A DNA stretch of 64,000 nucleotides from Lachnospiraceae bacterium (GCA_015057005.1 SVFF01000001.1:496001-560000); one strand, 5' to 3'; counted from the stretch's first letter, positions 42,873-52,102 are shown. Notes: a model not told the origin generated them from the sequence alone. Made by a program: numbers and translations.

Positions 42873-45254
42873 TTACTCAATCCAGTACGTTTCCGATTCA
42901 CTCATTTTCTTGATTTTTGCTTTCAAATCCTCAATAGCAAACGTTCTCCTGTTACCAGACAAACGAATACCTTTTCCGCTGGACCTTGAACCCTTTTGCA
43001 GCTCCTCAGCTATCACCAGATCCCCGCCCTTATCTTCAACAATCTGATACCTCACTCCTTCATACCTAAATACACGCCCTTCATATAGCTTCTTACGATG
43101 TGCAGTCTGCTGCATGGTCTCCGTTAGTCTCAAATCAAAATCACGTAACACACGTCCTGTAAAAAGACGTTGCAAGGGATTTATTTTACGTGACACTTTA
43201 TAAAAATCCTCACTACGACTGACAAGTTGCTCTACCCTCTGCGACACATCTTCTACCTCTTTATTTTCTGTTTCGAGCATGTTGCTTCGCGCGGCAGTAG
43301 CTAACAAATAACCTCTTTGCGTCGCTTTTTCTTCATACTTTTCCCGAATTAAGTCATAATCTTTTTCTCTATCCAATCCACGCAGCTTCAAAGATGTGAT
43401 CATTTCATCAAAGGAAAAAAGATCCATTTTAGAACCAAATACCGATGCATAATAAAAGTTTACGTTTCCTTCTATTGGATTCAGCCCTATGTGATGATAG
43501 TAATCTACATCTACAATCAGACCATGAATTTCTCCATCCAAACCTAATTCCTTTAATTCCCTAGAAAGTTCTTCCTGGGCTCTTCTAAGTGGCAATAACA
43601 TCTGCAGATACTTGGATACCACAACATCAAAATTTTCACAGATCCAAGAAATCTCGGTTGATTTCGTCAGCTTTTTTGTCGCTCCACCACTAACGATAGA
43701 AATTCCCTTCGAATCTTTTTTTGTCGACATCATGAAGAAGCCATAATAACCTTTTCGTTTGACCACGTATAGATCAGCGTTCTGACAGCGATGATATAAA
43801 AGCGTACCATCACCCGCATACTCTCCTAAATAACGATAAAACTTCAGATAATCTTCTACTGTCGTCTGATATAATCCGTCGTTTAAGGAATGATATGGAT
43901 TTACCACCAATCCGGTAGTTGCTTCCTCAAATTCTATATTAATCTTCTCATATCCCACCTGATTATCTGCATATAGGACCTTATCCGCTGTTCTCACATA
44001 TTCATTACGGTGGTTATGGCCGGTAAAATAAATAGCCTCTTTGTCGTATTTATTATTAAGGCATGCATATACCGGATAATGGGACAGACATATAAGGCAG
44101 CTTCTACTTTCCTTTGCCAACTCTAATGCAGATTGATACGCTGTCTCGAATAATGTGGTCTCTCTGATTTCATCTTCACGATTAAAATCAGGACAACAAA
44201 TCACGTTGTCTGCATTCCAGACTTTGTCGTACTTTGCAAACCCGGTTCCGCCAAAGATTAAGAACTTTTCTTTCCCATGCCGACACTCCATATACTCATT
44301 ATGCAGCAATGTAATCTGTAACTCATGCAGCGCATCCCGATAAAAGTTTACACAGCTTTGCACATCAGAAAAAGCAATATATTCATGATTTCCAAGCACG
44401 AAAAATATAGGTAGATCTACTCTTCCCCTAAACTTCTTCAGAAACTTTAGTGTCATTTCTGGAGTTTCTGATATATCACCACCAAAAAAGACAGCAAATA
44501 TCCAGTTAAACTGTCCTTCATTCAAACTTTCTAAAGATAGATGCAGTTTTTCCACCACATCATCTATCATATGCTCTTCGTTCTCATCATAATGCTTTAA
44601 ATGATGATGCAAATGAAGATCCGATATATATGCTATCCTTAGACCTCTGCTTTTACCATCCCCATAATAGGTAAGGCAATTATTGAGCAGTTTGTCTACC
44701 TGTGTCAGCTTATCATCTACCACCTGGAGAACACTTTCTTTGGTACTCCAGTCATACAGATTGTTTGTATAGTCTACCTGCACTTCCTCGCGTACTTTCA
44801 CAAGACATTCTGCCCCAATACAGCTATTCCAGGAAACACAACTAAAACTAATACTGTCCATGTAAAAAATGCGACCACATATACCACACCGTACTTTATA
44901 AAGCATTCTCTTACGATACGCATTATTTAAAGCTCCCCTTGTATTGGGCTGCGTTTTATGCCATAGAAAACGTTTGTCCCATGCAATCTTGTAGCAGCTT
45001 GCCACTTTCCTATACTTGCTCACAAAAGACTTCGGCATTTTCCCCTTGCTTAAAAACTTCTTATTTTCGTTTTCAGTAAGGCCAAATTTCTTCTTGAACT
45101 CCATATCATTAGAATCATCCCGATTCAGATAATAATTCCACTCTTCATCCGCCCATTCTTGGAAAGTTTCCTGCAAATCTTCTTCGGACTCATTAAACAT
45201 ACCGATCACTTCAAGGCAACCAGATACGTCACCGATGTTCAAATATTTTTTCAT
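42873..45254 (-). CDS. large metallophosphoesterase with zinc-finger-like segment
   Basis: 793 residues. All calcineurin-type motifs are in place: ISDLHLHH near 210 (D-x-H), GGDISE near 255, LGNHEY near 288 (GNHE), LSHYP near 390 and TGHNHR near 411. Upstream, CGICGRIFYMDS...CVSWNSCIGAEC near 124-150 is a four-or-more-Cys zinc-finger-like patch. The C-terminal 350 residues have a long coiled-coil part (near 600-720) and a basic end, and match no family I know. Such an enzyme could cut nucleic acid or a nucleotide signal. It is transcribed alone in the mobile element, so a defence or DNA-processing role is possible. Confidence 0.78.
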   Translation of the reverse strand: MKKYLNIGDVSGCLEVIGMFNESEEDLQETFQEWADEEWNYYLNRDDSNDMEFKKKFGLTENENKKFLSKGKMPKSFVSKYRKVASCYKIAWDKRFLWHKTQPNTRGALNNAYRKRMLYKVRCGICGRIFYMDSISFSCVSWNSCIGAECLVKVREEVQVDYTNNLYDWSTKESVLQVVDDKLTQVDKLLNNCLTYYGDGKSRGLRIAYISDLHLHHHLKHYDENEEHMIDDVVEKLHLSLESLNEGQFNWIFAVFFGGDISETPEMTLKFLKKFRGRVDLPIFFVLGNHEYIAFSDVQSCVNFYRDALHELQITLLHNEYMECRHGKEKFLIFGGTGFAKYDKVWNADNVICCPDFNREDEIRETTLFETAYQSALELAKESRSCLICLSHYPVYACLNNKYDKEAIYFTGHNHRNEYVRTADKVLYADNQVGYEKINIEFEEATTGLVVNPYHSLNDGLYQTTVEDYLKFYRYLGEYAGDGTLLYHRCQNADLYVVKRKGYYGFFMMSTKKDSKGISIVSGGATKKLTKSTEISWICENFDVVVSKYLQMLLPLRRAQEELSRELKELGLDGEIHGLIVDVDYYHHIGLNPIEGNVNFYYASVFGSKMDLFSFDEMITSLKLRGLDREKDYDLIREKYEEKATQRGYLLATAARSNMLETENKEVEDVSQRVEQLVSRSEDFYKVSRKINPLQRLFTGRVLRDFDLRLTETMQQTAHRKKLYEGRVFRYEGVRYQIVEDKGGDLVIAEELQKGSRSSGKGIRLSGNRRTFAIEDLKAKIKKMSESETYWIE

Positions 45255-45356
45255 TCCGCTTTCCTCCTTTGGTTTCTATTATGTAGTTTATCACATTTTG
45301 CCAGCCTTTACCACCTGTTCAAAGTACGACCGAAATCTTTCCCCGGAAACTATAGA

Positions 45357-45385
45357 TACAAAAAGGAGTATCTCTCGATACTCCT
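45357..45385 (-). terminator. terminator of the recombination operon
   Basis: AGGAGTATC-(GAGA)-GATACTCCT is a perfect hairpin followed on the minus strand by TTTTTG. It is the end of the run of genes from 49660 to 45437. Confidence 0.85.
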
Positions 45386-45436
45386 CTGACTGCAGACAAA
45401 GTAATTATGATATTGCGACTAATTAGTCCATTACAT

Positions 45437-45652
45437 CTACACTCTTACATCTCGCTTACCTTCTGCTTTACTTCTAAAGTGCCAAAACAGACGACCGCTT
45501 CTTTTAGCACTGCTTACTACAGCGGTTGCCGCTCTAAAATTCATAAGTTTTGATACTTTTTCGACACACGTTACTTCTGACACTCTTCCTCCATCATTTA
45601 CAAAAAAGAAAATCACGGTGTAGCCTCCATCCAGAAACCACACCATGATCAT
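45437..45652 (-). CDS. small protein of unknown function
   Basis: 71 residues. It starts 11 bases after the stop of the preceding gene with AGGTAAG nearby, so it is likely to be translated in the same operon. It has a hydrophobic patch (GGYTVIFFFVND), then a basic C-terminus (SAKRSGRLFWHFRSKAEGKR). No family known. The terminator 52 bases past its stop supports it as the last gene of the operon. Confidence 0.45.
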   Translation of the reverse strand: MIMVWFLDGGYTVIFFFVNDGGRVSEVTCVEKVSKLMNFRAATAVVSSAKRSGRLFWHFRSKAEGKRDVRV

Positions 45653-45662
45653 TAATACTTAC

Positions 45663-46520
45663 CTATGCAGCTATACAAATCTCTCGTTTATCTCTTTTGT
45701 ATAGATAGACACTATCCGCCAAGAAGTCTTCTTTCTCCACCTTGTAGCGGTTCACATCTTTAACCAACTGCAAAACCTCATCCGTACTGATCCACTCCAT
45801 CACCGGCACAGCAAGAAACTCTTGCACACTGCTTGGAAGCAAATAAAAATCTGACTGAATTTTTTCTTCCAATATTTTCATGCTTTCCGGATATAACAAT
45901 GTTGCGGCTCCATATAAATCCAAGTCATTGGTTACGACATATGCTCTGGTCTTCTGTCCATCTTCGGTTTTCATGATTTCATCAAGAGAGCTCACTTTAA
46001 TAGGTAACAGTTTCGGAGTATTCCGCATTGCAGCCTCATACAATTCTTCTTCTGAAATTCCCCAAAACTCAAAATGATTATTAAAGATTGGGATTGAGCC
46101 TTTGAGTTCGGGCAAAGCGATATAGTATACCAATGCCAAATTTAATACCTCCCTATGCGGAACCTTCGCCAATAGCTCTGCATTTTTCTCCTTGCTAATC
46201 AATTTGAATACCACCATCTCTTTAACCTTTTTCCAGCTGCGTATAAAGCTAACATCGTAGGATTTTGCCAAGCGTGCATTTACATATTTTGAAACCACCA
46301 TGGCGGCAATGGCATCCAAATCACCTATTTCTTCATACCATTCCATAATAGGATTCAAATGAATCGTTGGCGAAATATTGATTCCCTTTTCTTTGATGAT
46401 CAGTGAAGTATATTCCACCGAATTATTTTTAAGTGTGCGGATAATCTCAATCTCCTCCACGTTCTCCAACAGTTCCAGCAGTTTTTCCTTAAGCAGTTTT
46501 GCGAATGTATCCATTGTCAT
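45663..46520 (-). CDS. DUF5688-like protein
   Basis: 285 residues, intracellular, predicted mixed alpha/beta. The start follows AAGGAG by 9 bases. It opens with a charged helix (FAKLLKEKLLELLENVEEIE) and has INISPTIHLNPIMEWYEEIGDLDAIAAMVV and VVTNDLDLYGAATLLYPE. That pattern matches proteins called DUF5688 in Lachnospiraceae plasmids and phages, with no known function. It overlaps the 46489 gene by 32 bases. Confidence 0.7.
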   Translation of the reverse strand: MTMDTFAKLLKEKLLELLENVEEIEIIRTLKNNSVEYTSLIIKEKGINISPTIHLNPIMEWYEEIGDLDAIAAMVVSKYVNARLAKSYDVSFIRSWKKVKEMVVFKLISKEKNAELLAKVPHREVLNLALVYYIALPELKGSIPIFNNHFEFWGISEEELYEAAMRNTPKLLPIKVSSLDEIMKTEDGQKTRAYVVTNDLDLYGAATLLYPESMKILEEKIQSDFYLLPSSVQEFLAVPVMEWISTDEVLQLVKDVNRYKVEKEDFLADSVYLYKRDKREICIAA

Positions 46521-46824
46521 AATTTTTTTCTCCTTCGTTTTGTAAATATGTTTCTACCAATCTATCAATATCTCCCCAGGACATAATTGATAATTCTTCA
46601 TCTCCCAAATAACGCTGCCAGCAGCCATACAGGATATCCCTACAATGTTCCAATTGCTTAGCCACCCCGTAGGGAATCGCTTCATTATACATGAAGTACT
46701 CGTAAAGGCAGCTGTAAAAATATATTTCGCAACACTTATTCCAGATTTCTTCCGGGCTCATTGCCAGCATCTTCTGTTTGTACTTCCGATACTCCTTCTC
46801 AATATTCCATAAAAAACGTGCCAT
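46489..46824 (-). CDS. small helical protein, possibly DUF3848-like
   Basis: 111 residues. A helix-rich protein with MSPEEIWNKCCEIYFYSCLYEYFMYNE near 22-48 and many Tyr and Cys, and a C-terminal acidic part. The MSPEEI...YEYF pattern is reminiscent of DUF3848 proteins found next to DUF5688 genes, but the match is loose. Its start overlaps the recT stop by one base, and its end overlaps the next gene by 32 bases. Confidence 0.6.
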   Translation of the reverse strand: MARFLWNIEKEYRKYKQKMLAMSPEEIWNKCCEIYFYSCLYEYFMYNEAIPYGVAKQLEHCRDILYGCWQRYLGDEELSIMSWGDIDRLVETYLQNEGEKNYDNGYIRKTA

Positions 46825-47624
46825 TAACTTACCTCCTGAATGGAACCTTCTTCCATCTCAATAATGTCCTGACCATTAATCTCTGTCATATCTACAGCAA
46901 GCTCTGTCTTAATGGTTTCATCACTTGCCATCGCCCTAAGAAAATCTGTTTTTAGCGGAGCATAGCGTAGTACCCTTTTTATCGCTGTCTTCATACACAT
47001 TTCAGGATATGCGGTGTTCCACGGCGAATAAGCACTGTTAATAGCTTTCGAATATTTCTGGGCATACATATCTACATCCTGTTTGCTCATGACTTCAAAA
47101 CCATAACCGCCGTTATTTAATTTAAACAATGCATACACAGCTATCATTTCTCCACGATTTCCCAGCGCCGGCTTATGGAACAGTCGAGAATCCAGACCTA
47201 GTTCATACTCAAATTTATCATTAGCATATACACACTGTGCCTGAATTGTCTGTAACTGCTCATTTCGGTATGCCAAGTTCAACAACCCTTTATAGCCTAT
47301 CTGGAACTGGCATTCTAAGTTTCCTTTGTTCTGAAACGGAATTAAATAGGCCTGTCCGAGCGGCGTGTTAGGTTCAAGGCCCAACTGCGCTGCGTTCATA
47401 AGCGCTGCCAAAAATGACATTTGGGTACACTCTGCGAGCTTCGGTGTGTTGTTAATAGCGCTCAATGCCATTCTGGTGAATCGCTCCGGTGTAATCACAC
47501 TCGGAAGAGCTCTCTTGATTTCTGGTTCCAGAGCCTTAATCATATCTGCGATATTCATTCCCTTACTTAGTTTTACGGTTCCTGTCTGCTCTGCCTTCTT
47601 AGCCAGATTTGCTTTTACATCCAT
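46824..47624 (-). CDS. recT: recombination protein RecT (single-strand annealing)
   Basis: 266 residues. KSVITPERFTRMALSAI-like opening, then AALMNAAQLGLEPNTPLGQAYLIPF and QFQIGYKGLLNLAYR, the RecT signature near residues 70-120, and PWNTAYPEMCMKTAIKR near 205. RecT anneals complementary single strands and pairs with an exonuclease; here the YqaJ gene lies 13 bases upstream. The C-terminal end is acidic, as is common. Confidence 0.95.
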   Translation of the reverse strand: MDVKANLAKKAEQTGTVKLSKGMNIADMIKALEPEIKRALPSVITPERFTRMALSAINNTPKLAECTQMSFLAALMNAAQLGLEPNTPLGQAYLIPFQNKGNLECQFQIGYKGLLNLAYRNEQLQTIQAQCVYANDKFEYELGLDSRLFHKPALGNRGEMIAVYALFKLNNGGYGFEVMSKQDVDMYAQKYSKAINSAYSPWNTAYPEMCMKTAIKRVLRYAPLKTDFLRAMASDETIKTELAVDMTEINGQDIIEMEEGSIQEVS

Positions 47625-47636
47625 TTTTCATCCTCC

Positions 47637-48566
47637 TTACGCTGCCTTAATTTGAAATCTTCTGGAAGTCCCAGTATTCAGGTATTTTTTGTAAACCTCC
47701 GGTTCTTCCTCTTTTAACCGCTTGGTATCAATCCTGTTGGACATTACATTTGACCAATGGATCCGATACCCCTCGCACTCTGCAAGTTCTGCTTCGCCCA
47801 TCTGCAGCTTGATTTCCTGCTCAATGCAGCTTTTTTCTTTTTCCATCTTCTCTATAAGGTTCACTATTTCTTCCCTACGTTGTAGTTTTTCTTCAAACTC
47901 TGGCGCAATAACGCGTTTCTCTTTCCTTGCACTCGGGAAATATTTCAATATGACTTCATCACAGATCTTACTACCGTCAGGATCCGGCATGATTCCCTTC
48001 ATTACATTTTCCTGCCAGAATGCTGTTTCAATTTTAATCAGGTGCTGTATCAGTTCCTCATCACGCTCAATCTTTTTATAGACGAATCCCTGTCCCAAGA
48101 TTACAGCGGCAATGTACCAGCACTTTGCTCCTGTGACCAGCATGTAGTGATGACATTGAATCTGATAATGCTCTGGCACCGCGCCCTCCTTCCATTTATC
48201 AGCATTGTAAGCACTCACTGTCTTGCACTCTAATCCGGCATCCCTACCAACAATCATGCGGTCCACGTTTGCCAGCATAAAGGGATACTCATCATTCATA
48301 AATATAGCATTTGCCCTTCTGACCTTTAGACCTGTGGCTTCCATGAAACGTTCCGCCACATATTGCTCCAGTTCTCTCCCTTGGCGCATTGCTTCTTTAT
48401 CCTCTTCTTCTGTTACTGCTGTAGTCTTATCGTAAAACACCTGCATGGCAGAAACATAGGGATTTAAGCCACAGATTGCCCCAGCGTCCGACCCGCCTAT
48501 CCCCATCTTTCTATATTTCAGCCAATCTTCCCTGCTAAGTCCTACAGTAGAAACCAATCTTTTCAT
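47637..48566 (-). CDS. YqaJ-type viral/phage exonuclease
   Basis: About 309 residues. The ATG at 48566 follows GGAGG by 7 bases. It contains RKMGIGGSDAGAICGLNPY (residues 20-40), AMRQGRELEQYVAERF, LANVDRMIVG and LECKTVSAYN: the Asp, Glu and Lys of the PD-(D/E)XK YqaJ domain. It would resect double-strand ends to give substrate for RecT. The last part is a Lys/Glu-rich helix. It is a phage-type recombination pair. Confidence 0.92.
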   Translation of the reverse strand: MKRLVSTVGLSREDWLKYRKMGIGGSDAGAICGLNPYVSAMQVFYDKTTAVTEEEDKEAMRQGRELEQYVAERFMEATGLKVRRANAIFMNDEYPFMLANVDRMIVGRDAGLECKTVSAYNADKWKEGAVPEHYQIQCHHYMLVTGAKCWYIAAVILGQGFVYKKIERDEELIQHLIKIETAFWQENVMKGIMPDPDGSKICDEVILKYFPSARKEKRVIAPEFEEKLQRREEIVNLIEKMEKEKSCIEQEIKLQMGEAELAECEGYRIHWSNVMSNRIDTKRLKEEEPEVYKKYLNTGTSRRFQIKAA

Positions 48567-48625
48567 GTACATTCCTCCAATAAATAAAAATAGGGAGAAC
48601 CCGTTCAGTTCTCCCACACTTTTTC

Positions 48626-49558
48626 TTATGCCGCCTTGACTAATTCATACGCTCTGTCAATCATTACATTACCATCGATAGTACGCCCAAACAGATTCTC
48701 ACGATAATTATGAGTTCTACGAATCGGATTGGCATGTGTTGCATAATCGGACACAGCATTCACAAAGCGATAGGCATTATGACCAAGTCCTTTTAGGTCA
48801 GGCGCATCAAAATAACGTGCTTCCATATCAGTTCTTAATCTCTGCATATTCTTTACTTGCTGTGGCGTTGCCTCTTTCTCAATCGGAAGAAGCTGCTCTA
48901 TGTATTCACGCACCTGCGCTTCCGACATTTCTTTGGCCCTAAGTACTTCGAACTCTTTTCCCAGCTCATCCATATACTTTTCTGCCATAAATAACGTATC
49001 CCTTGCCTCCTGCAATTTTTCCTGCACATTCCCGGTATGGATCATAGACCAACTACGTTTTGCCGTAGACAATGCCAAATTTAATGTATTGTTACACAAG
49101 ACTCTCACCGGCGTGACCGCCACTTTTACAGCACCACTACCATCGAAGGTATTCGAAAATACTAAATAGGGGGAAATTCGCTCTCCTGTAATAATATATT
49201 CACGCGGCAATCTGGCTAACAGCCAAATTTTTTTACCACCCTGCAATGAACCAGCGGTCTCATATCTCACCCCTTCTCCCAGAAGAGCATCGGTAAACGA
49301 AAATGCTTCATCATTTTGTATTATATTGTAGCGATCTGATACAACACCTAATACCTTTCCGTCTTTGTCCCGTACATTTGCTTTGTATCCGGGTATTTCT
49401 TCCTCCCTCTCCGTATAGATTGGTTGCTGCAAGACTTTCCAATCAAGTCCGGATAACTCCAAAGCTTCTTTTGAACTTAAAGCCTCCTCTACTCGTACCC
49501 CGAGACCATGCCAGGGCTTTTCACGTACATAAAACATTGTTTCAACATTTGCTGCCAT
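48626..49558 (-). CDS. DUF932 phage/plasmid-like protein
   Basis: 310 residues. It opens MAANVETMFYVREKPWHGLGVRVEEA and carries GVVSDRYNIIQNDEAF and VLCNNTLNLAL, signatures of DUF932 (TIGR03299). These proteins accompany RecT/YqaJ pairs in phages and plasmids; the biochemical role is unknown. Upstream gene of the recombination pair in the same operon, 60 bases before the YqaJ start. Confidence 0.9.
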   Translation of the reverse strand: MAANVETMFYVREKPWHGLGVRVEEALSSKEALELSGLDWKVLQQPIYTEREEEIPGYKANVRDKDGKVLGVVSDRYNIIQNDEAFSFTDALLGEGVRYETAGSLQGGKKIWLLARLPREYIITGERISPYLVFSNTFDGSGAVKVAVTPVRVLCNNTLNLALSTAKRSWSMIHTGNVQEKLQEARDTLFMAEKYMDELGKEFEVLRAKEMSEAQVREYIEQLLPIEKEATPQQVKNMQRLRTDMEARYFDAPDLKGLGHNAYRFVNAVSDYATHANPIRRTHNYRENLFGRTIDGNVMIDRAYELVKAA

Positions 49559-49582
49559 TTTTCATTTCCCCTTTCTCTCGTT

Positions 49583-49660
49583 TTAATCCTTCTTATCACT
49601 TAGAATACGTACAATTGTAAGTGCACAGCCAAGCAGCGCTAAGGCGACCTTGTCCCACAT
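49583..49660 (-). CDS. 25-residue hydrophobic peptide
   Basis: MWDKVALALLGCALTIVRILS, then a basic end DKKD. A strong site (GGGAGGTG, 7 bases before ATG) and a single hydrophobic helix support translation. It resembles short membrane peptides, some of which are toxins of type I systems, but no antisense RNA was seen. A terminator hairpin ends 24 bases before the start. Confidence 0.6.
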   Translation of the reverse strand: MWDKVALALLGCALTIVRILSDKKD

Positions 49661-49684
49661 ATAAATCACCTCCCCTCTGCACAA

Positions 49685-49709
49685 CAAAAAAGAGCCCTCC
49701 TTAGGCTCT
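49685..49709 (-). terminator. terminator of the FtsH-like gene, touching the next ribosome site
   Basis: On the minus strand AGAGCC-TAAGGAG-GGCTCT is followed by six T. The ribosome binding site of the 25-residue peptide begins about 12 bases later. Attenuation of the recombination operon is possible, since no separate promoter is evident after the hairpin. Confidence 0.75.
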
Positions 49710-49772
49710 GCAATGCTGATTACGTTTTTAATTACAATTCTTTATACTATTCTTCTGACTTCATTATTGACA

Positions 49773-51059
49773 TCATAATACAGATACCCTTGTAATCTTA
49801 ATGGAATCTCTTATACTCTGAATATCCGAATACAAAAGTGTTTCTTTTTCAAGCAGAGCACTCTGTACACGCTCAAGAAATTCTTTATTTTTAAACAGGA
49901 TTGCTTTTGTTTCCAAAAGAAATCTATCCAGTTCTGCCTGTACTACAGCTTCATTCCTAGAATTCAAATTTTCTGACATGACAGGCGTATTTCTCGTTTC
50001 CACGTCCACAAGTCCTATTCCGCAGGTAGCCTGTTCACTAACTGCATTACGAATTAATTCAATCGCTTTTGATATATCTCCCTGGCAACCATCCACATAA
50101 CGATCAGCATAGTAAAGCTCTTCCGCAGCTTTTCCTCCCATAGAAATCATAATTTGATACGGGTTATTTGTAATTTTCTTACACCGACGTACAAAGCCAC
50201 CTGTGGAGTCCCTTCCTTTCGTTCGAAGTGAAGCAAAACCAACACTGCCCGGTGATAGCACTTCACTGACCACAAGATGGCCAGCTTCATGAAGCGCAAT
50301 CCTTTGTAGTTCTTCCTGCGAAGTTTTGATCAAGTTATCCTGCGCTGCATATTCTTTCTTTAGTACTGCTTCCACCAGATCTTCCATTGTAATACTCTCA
50401 TGACGCAGATATGCTGCGCGGATAGCGCTCTCATTCAGCAAAGTCTCCAATTCTGCACACGAGCTATATGTGATCATCATAGCCAAATCGTCTAGCTTCA
50501 CATCCTCTGAGACTTTCTTATCTTTTAAATAATGCTTTATGATTTCACAAGCATCCTGCTCGGAAGGACATAGCAACTCAATCTTTCTGTCAAATCGCCC
50601 TGCACGTCTTAGTGATTCTGGGAGCTTATACAGGTCATTAGCTGTTGCTAGAACAAACACATCACAATTTTTCACAAGATCAATCCCTGCCTGCACGGCA
50701 ACATACGCCTCTGCATCACAGTGAGCATAGTCTTCGTTCGCGAACTTATCCATATCATCTAGAAATACAATTGCCGGTGTCCGCTGTTCCTTTGCTTTCT
50801 GGAATGTAGTGGCTATTTCATTCACAAAGTCCTCACTGCTTTTGGTTCGTCTGATCAGATAGGATGGTAACCCACTTTCTTCAATAAAACACTTTGCTAA
50901 TAGTGTTTTTCCCAGACCAGGATCCCCATACAGTAACATTCCTTGTGGCAGACTCGCGCCAAAGTCTTGATAAAACTCCTTGTTTCGAATCATGTCACAG
51001 ATCTGCAACAGTTCTTGTTTGGTGGCCTCATAACCAATCACCTTGTCAAATGTACTCAT
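49773..51059 (-). CDS. soluble FtsH-like AAA metalloprotease
   Basis: 428 residues. AAA core with Walker A GDPGLGKT near 46, Walker B IVFLDDMDK near 98 and RRAGRFDRKIELL near 150 (second region of homology). The M41 peptidase part has HEAGHLVVSEVLSP (HExxH zinc site near 256-260) and a later D-containing segment (DGCQGDISKAIELIR near 325). Cellular FtsH is 600-700 residues with two N-terminal membrane helices; here these are missing, so it is a soluble short form. An AAA protease of this type on a mobile element could degrade a repressor, a host defence factor or a stalled replication protein. Confidence 0.85.
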   Translation of the reverse strand: MSTFDKVIGYEATKQELLQICDMIRNKEFYQDFGASLPQGMLLYGDPGLGKTLLAKCFIEESGLPSYLIRRTKSSEDFVNEIATTFQKAKEQRTPAIVFLDDMDKFANEDYAHCDAEAYVAVQAGIDLVKNCDVFVLATANDLYKLPESLRRAGRFDRKIELLCPSEQDACEIIKHYLKDKKVSEDVKLDDLAMMITYSSCAELETLLNESAIRAAYLRHESITMEDLVEAVLKKEYAAQDNLIKTSQEELQRIALHEAGHLVVSEVLSPGSVGFASLRTKGRDSTGGFVRRCKKITNNPYQIMISMGGKAAEELYYADRYVDGCQGDISKAIELIRNAVSEQATCGIGLVDVETRNTPVMSENLNSRNEAVVQAELDRFLLETKAILFKNKEFLERVQSALLEKETLLYSDIQSIRDSIKITRVSVL

Positions 51060-51258
51060 TCAATTCTTCTCCTTTTTTTCTTATTCTTTTCTAATCTTAA
51101 CAAAGAGGTTCTAAGAGATACCTAAAACCGTACATAATCAAAACATCTATCCCTTTCCACCTTCTACACCTCCATTTTCTCTTCCAGCTTTCAAAATACA
51201 CATTCATCATCTTTTTATAAATATCTCCTTTCATTCCTCATGCATTTTTACACAAAAA

Positions 51259-51288
51259 TAAGACGAAGCCTATATGACTTCGCCTTAC
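51259..51288 (-). terminator. terminator after the L7/L12-tail membrane protein gene
   Basis: TAAG-GCGAAG and CTTCG-TCTTA arms around a nine-base loop, followed by TTTTTG on the minus strand, 21 bases past the stop at 51309. Confidence 0.7.
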
Positions 51289-51308
51289 TTAATAAGCACA
51301 CAATTTAC

Positions 51309-51875
51309 TTACTGAACTGTTCCTGTTTTTGCTTTTTTCTCTAAAATCAAATCTACATGATCCTTGGCCTCTTTTAAGCCCAATCCCGTTGCACTCCTAT
51401 AATATTTAATTGCTTGCACTTTACTTTCCGCATCATAATGTTCGAGGATGTAGGCTTCTACCTCTTCTATCGGCATCGGAATTATACTTTCCTCTGTTTG
51501 ATTGCTTTCACTCTCGGAGTCTATATTCTCTACAACTCCCTCAGCATTTACTATTCCACCATCTTTTGTACTATTCTCTTTCTTACTCTTTTTATTTTTT
51601 TTGAACAAACGATATATCTTACGAATAATAAGAAAGGCTCCCACAAACACTGCTAGCCATACTACAATGTTTAAAAACCCAGCTAAAAGACTTCCCAACA
51701 GACCAATTAACGCTCCACCAACATATACAATTAATGCTGCCTCAACCGCAGCCACTAAAAAGCAACATATAAATTCCTTTACCAATCCCTTCCCTAAATC
51801 AAAATACAACACCCGAAAAATTTTGTGATAAATAACCCAGTTTATAACTGCTAGTATCAAAATCCAAACTATCAT
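51309..51875 (-). CDS. membrane protein with C-terminal ribosomal L7/L12-like domain
   Basis: 188 residues. Three hydrophobic helices (near 2-20, 35-70 and 70-90), a Lys/Asn-rich cytoplasmic patch (KKNKKSKKEN), an acidic linker with Glu and Ser, and a final 45 residues (VEAYILEHYDAESKVQAIKYYRSATGLGLKEAKDHVD) that resemble the L7/L12 C-terminal fold (the GLGLKEAK motif). GGAGG lies 7 bases before the start. Such membrane-plus-L7/L12-tail proteins are known only as hypothetical genes to me; tethering to translation or protein-protein contact is inferred. Divergent from a small XRE gene. Confidence 0.72.
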   Translation of the reverse strand: MIVWILILAVINWVIYHKIFRVLYFDLGKGLVKEFICCFLVAAVEAALIVYVGGALIGLLGSLLAGFLNIVVWLAVFVGAFLIIRKIYRLFKKNKKSKKENSTKDGGIVNAEGVVENIDSESESNQTEESIIPMPIEEVEAYILEHYDAESKVQAIKYYRSATGLGLKEAKDHVDLILEKKAKTGTVQ

Positions 51876-52037
51876 TTCTTTTCCTCCATTGTTATCCTCT
51901 GTTTTTTAATTTCTTTAACCAAACTTCCAACTTATTTATTCCTTATCACTAAGTACTAAATTAATCTCTTCCTCCTTCACTTATATTCTCATAAGTTAAA
52001 ATATCATTGTACTTTCGTCCATTATAGCAATACTTGT

Positions 52038-52052
52038 GTATTTTGTAAATAC
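52038..52052 (+). promoter_or_regulatory. operator-like palindrome before the small XRE gene
   Basis: GTATTT-TGT-AAATAC is a perfect 6+6 palindrome at the -35 position of a promoter whose -10 box TATAAT is at 52061-52066. Binding there would block transcription, as in an autoregulated repressor gene (inference). Confidence 0.55.
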
Positions 52053-52102
52053 TGCCTTACTATAATAAAATACTCTTATCAGAGAAACATATGGAGGTTT
52101 TT

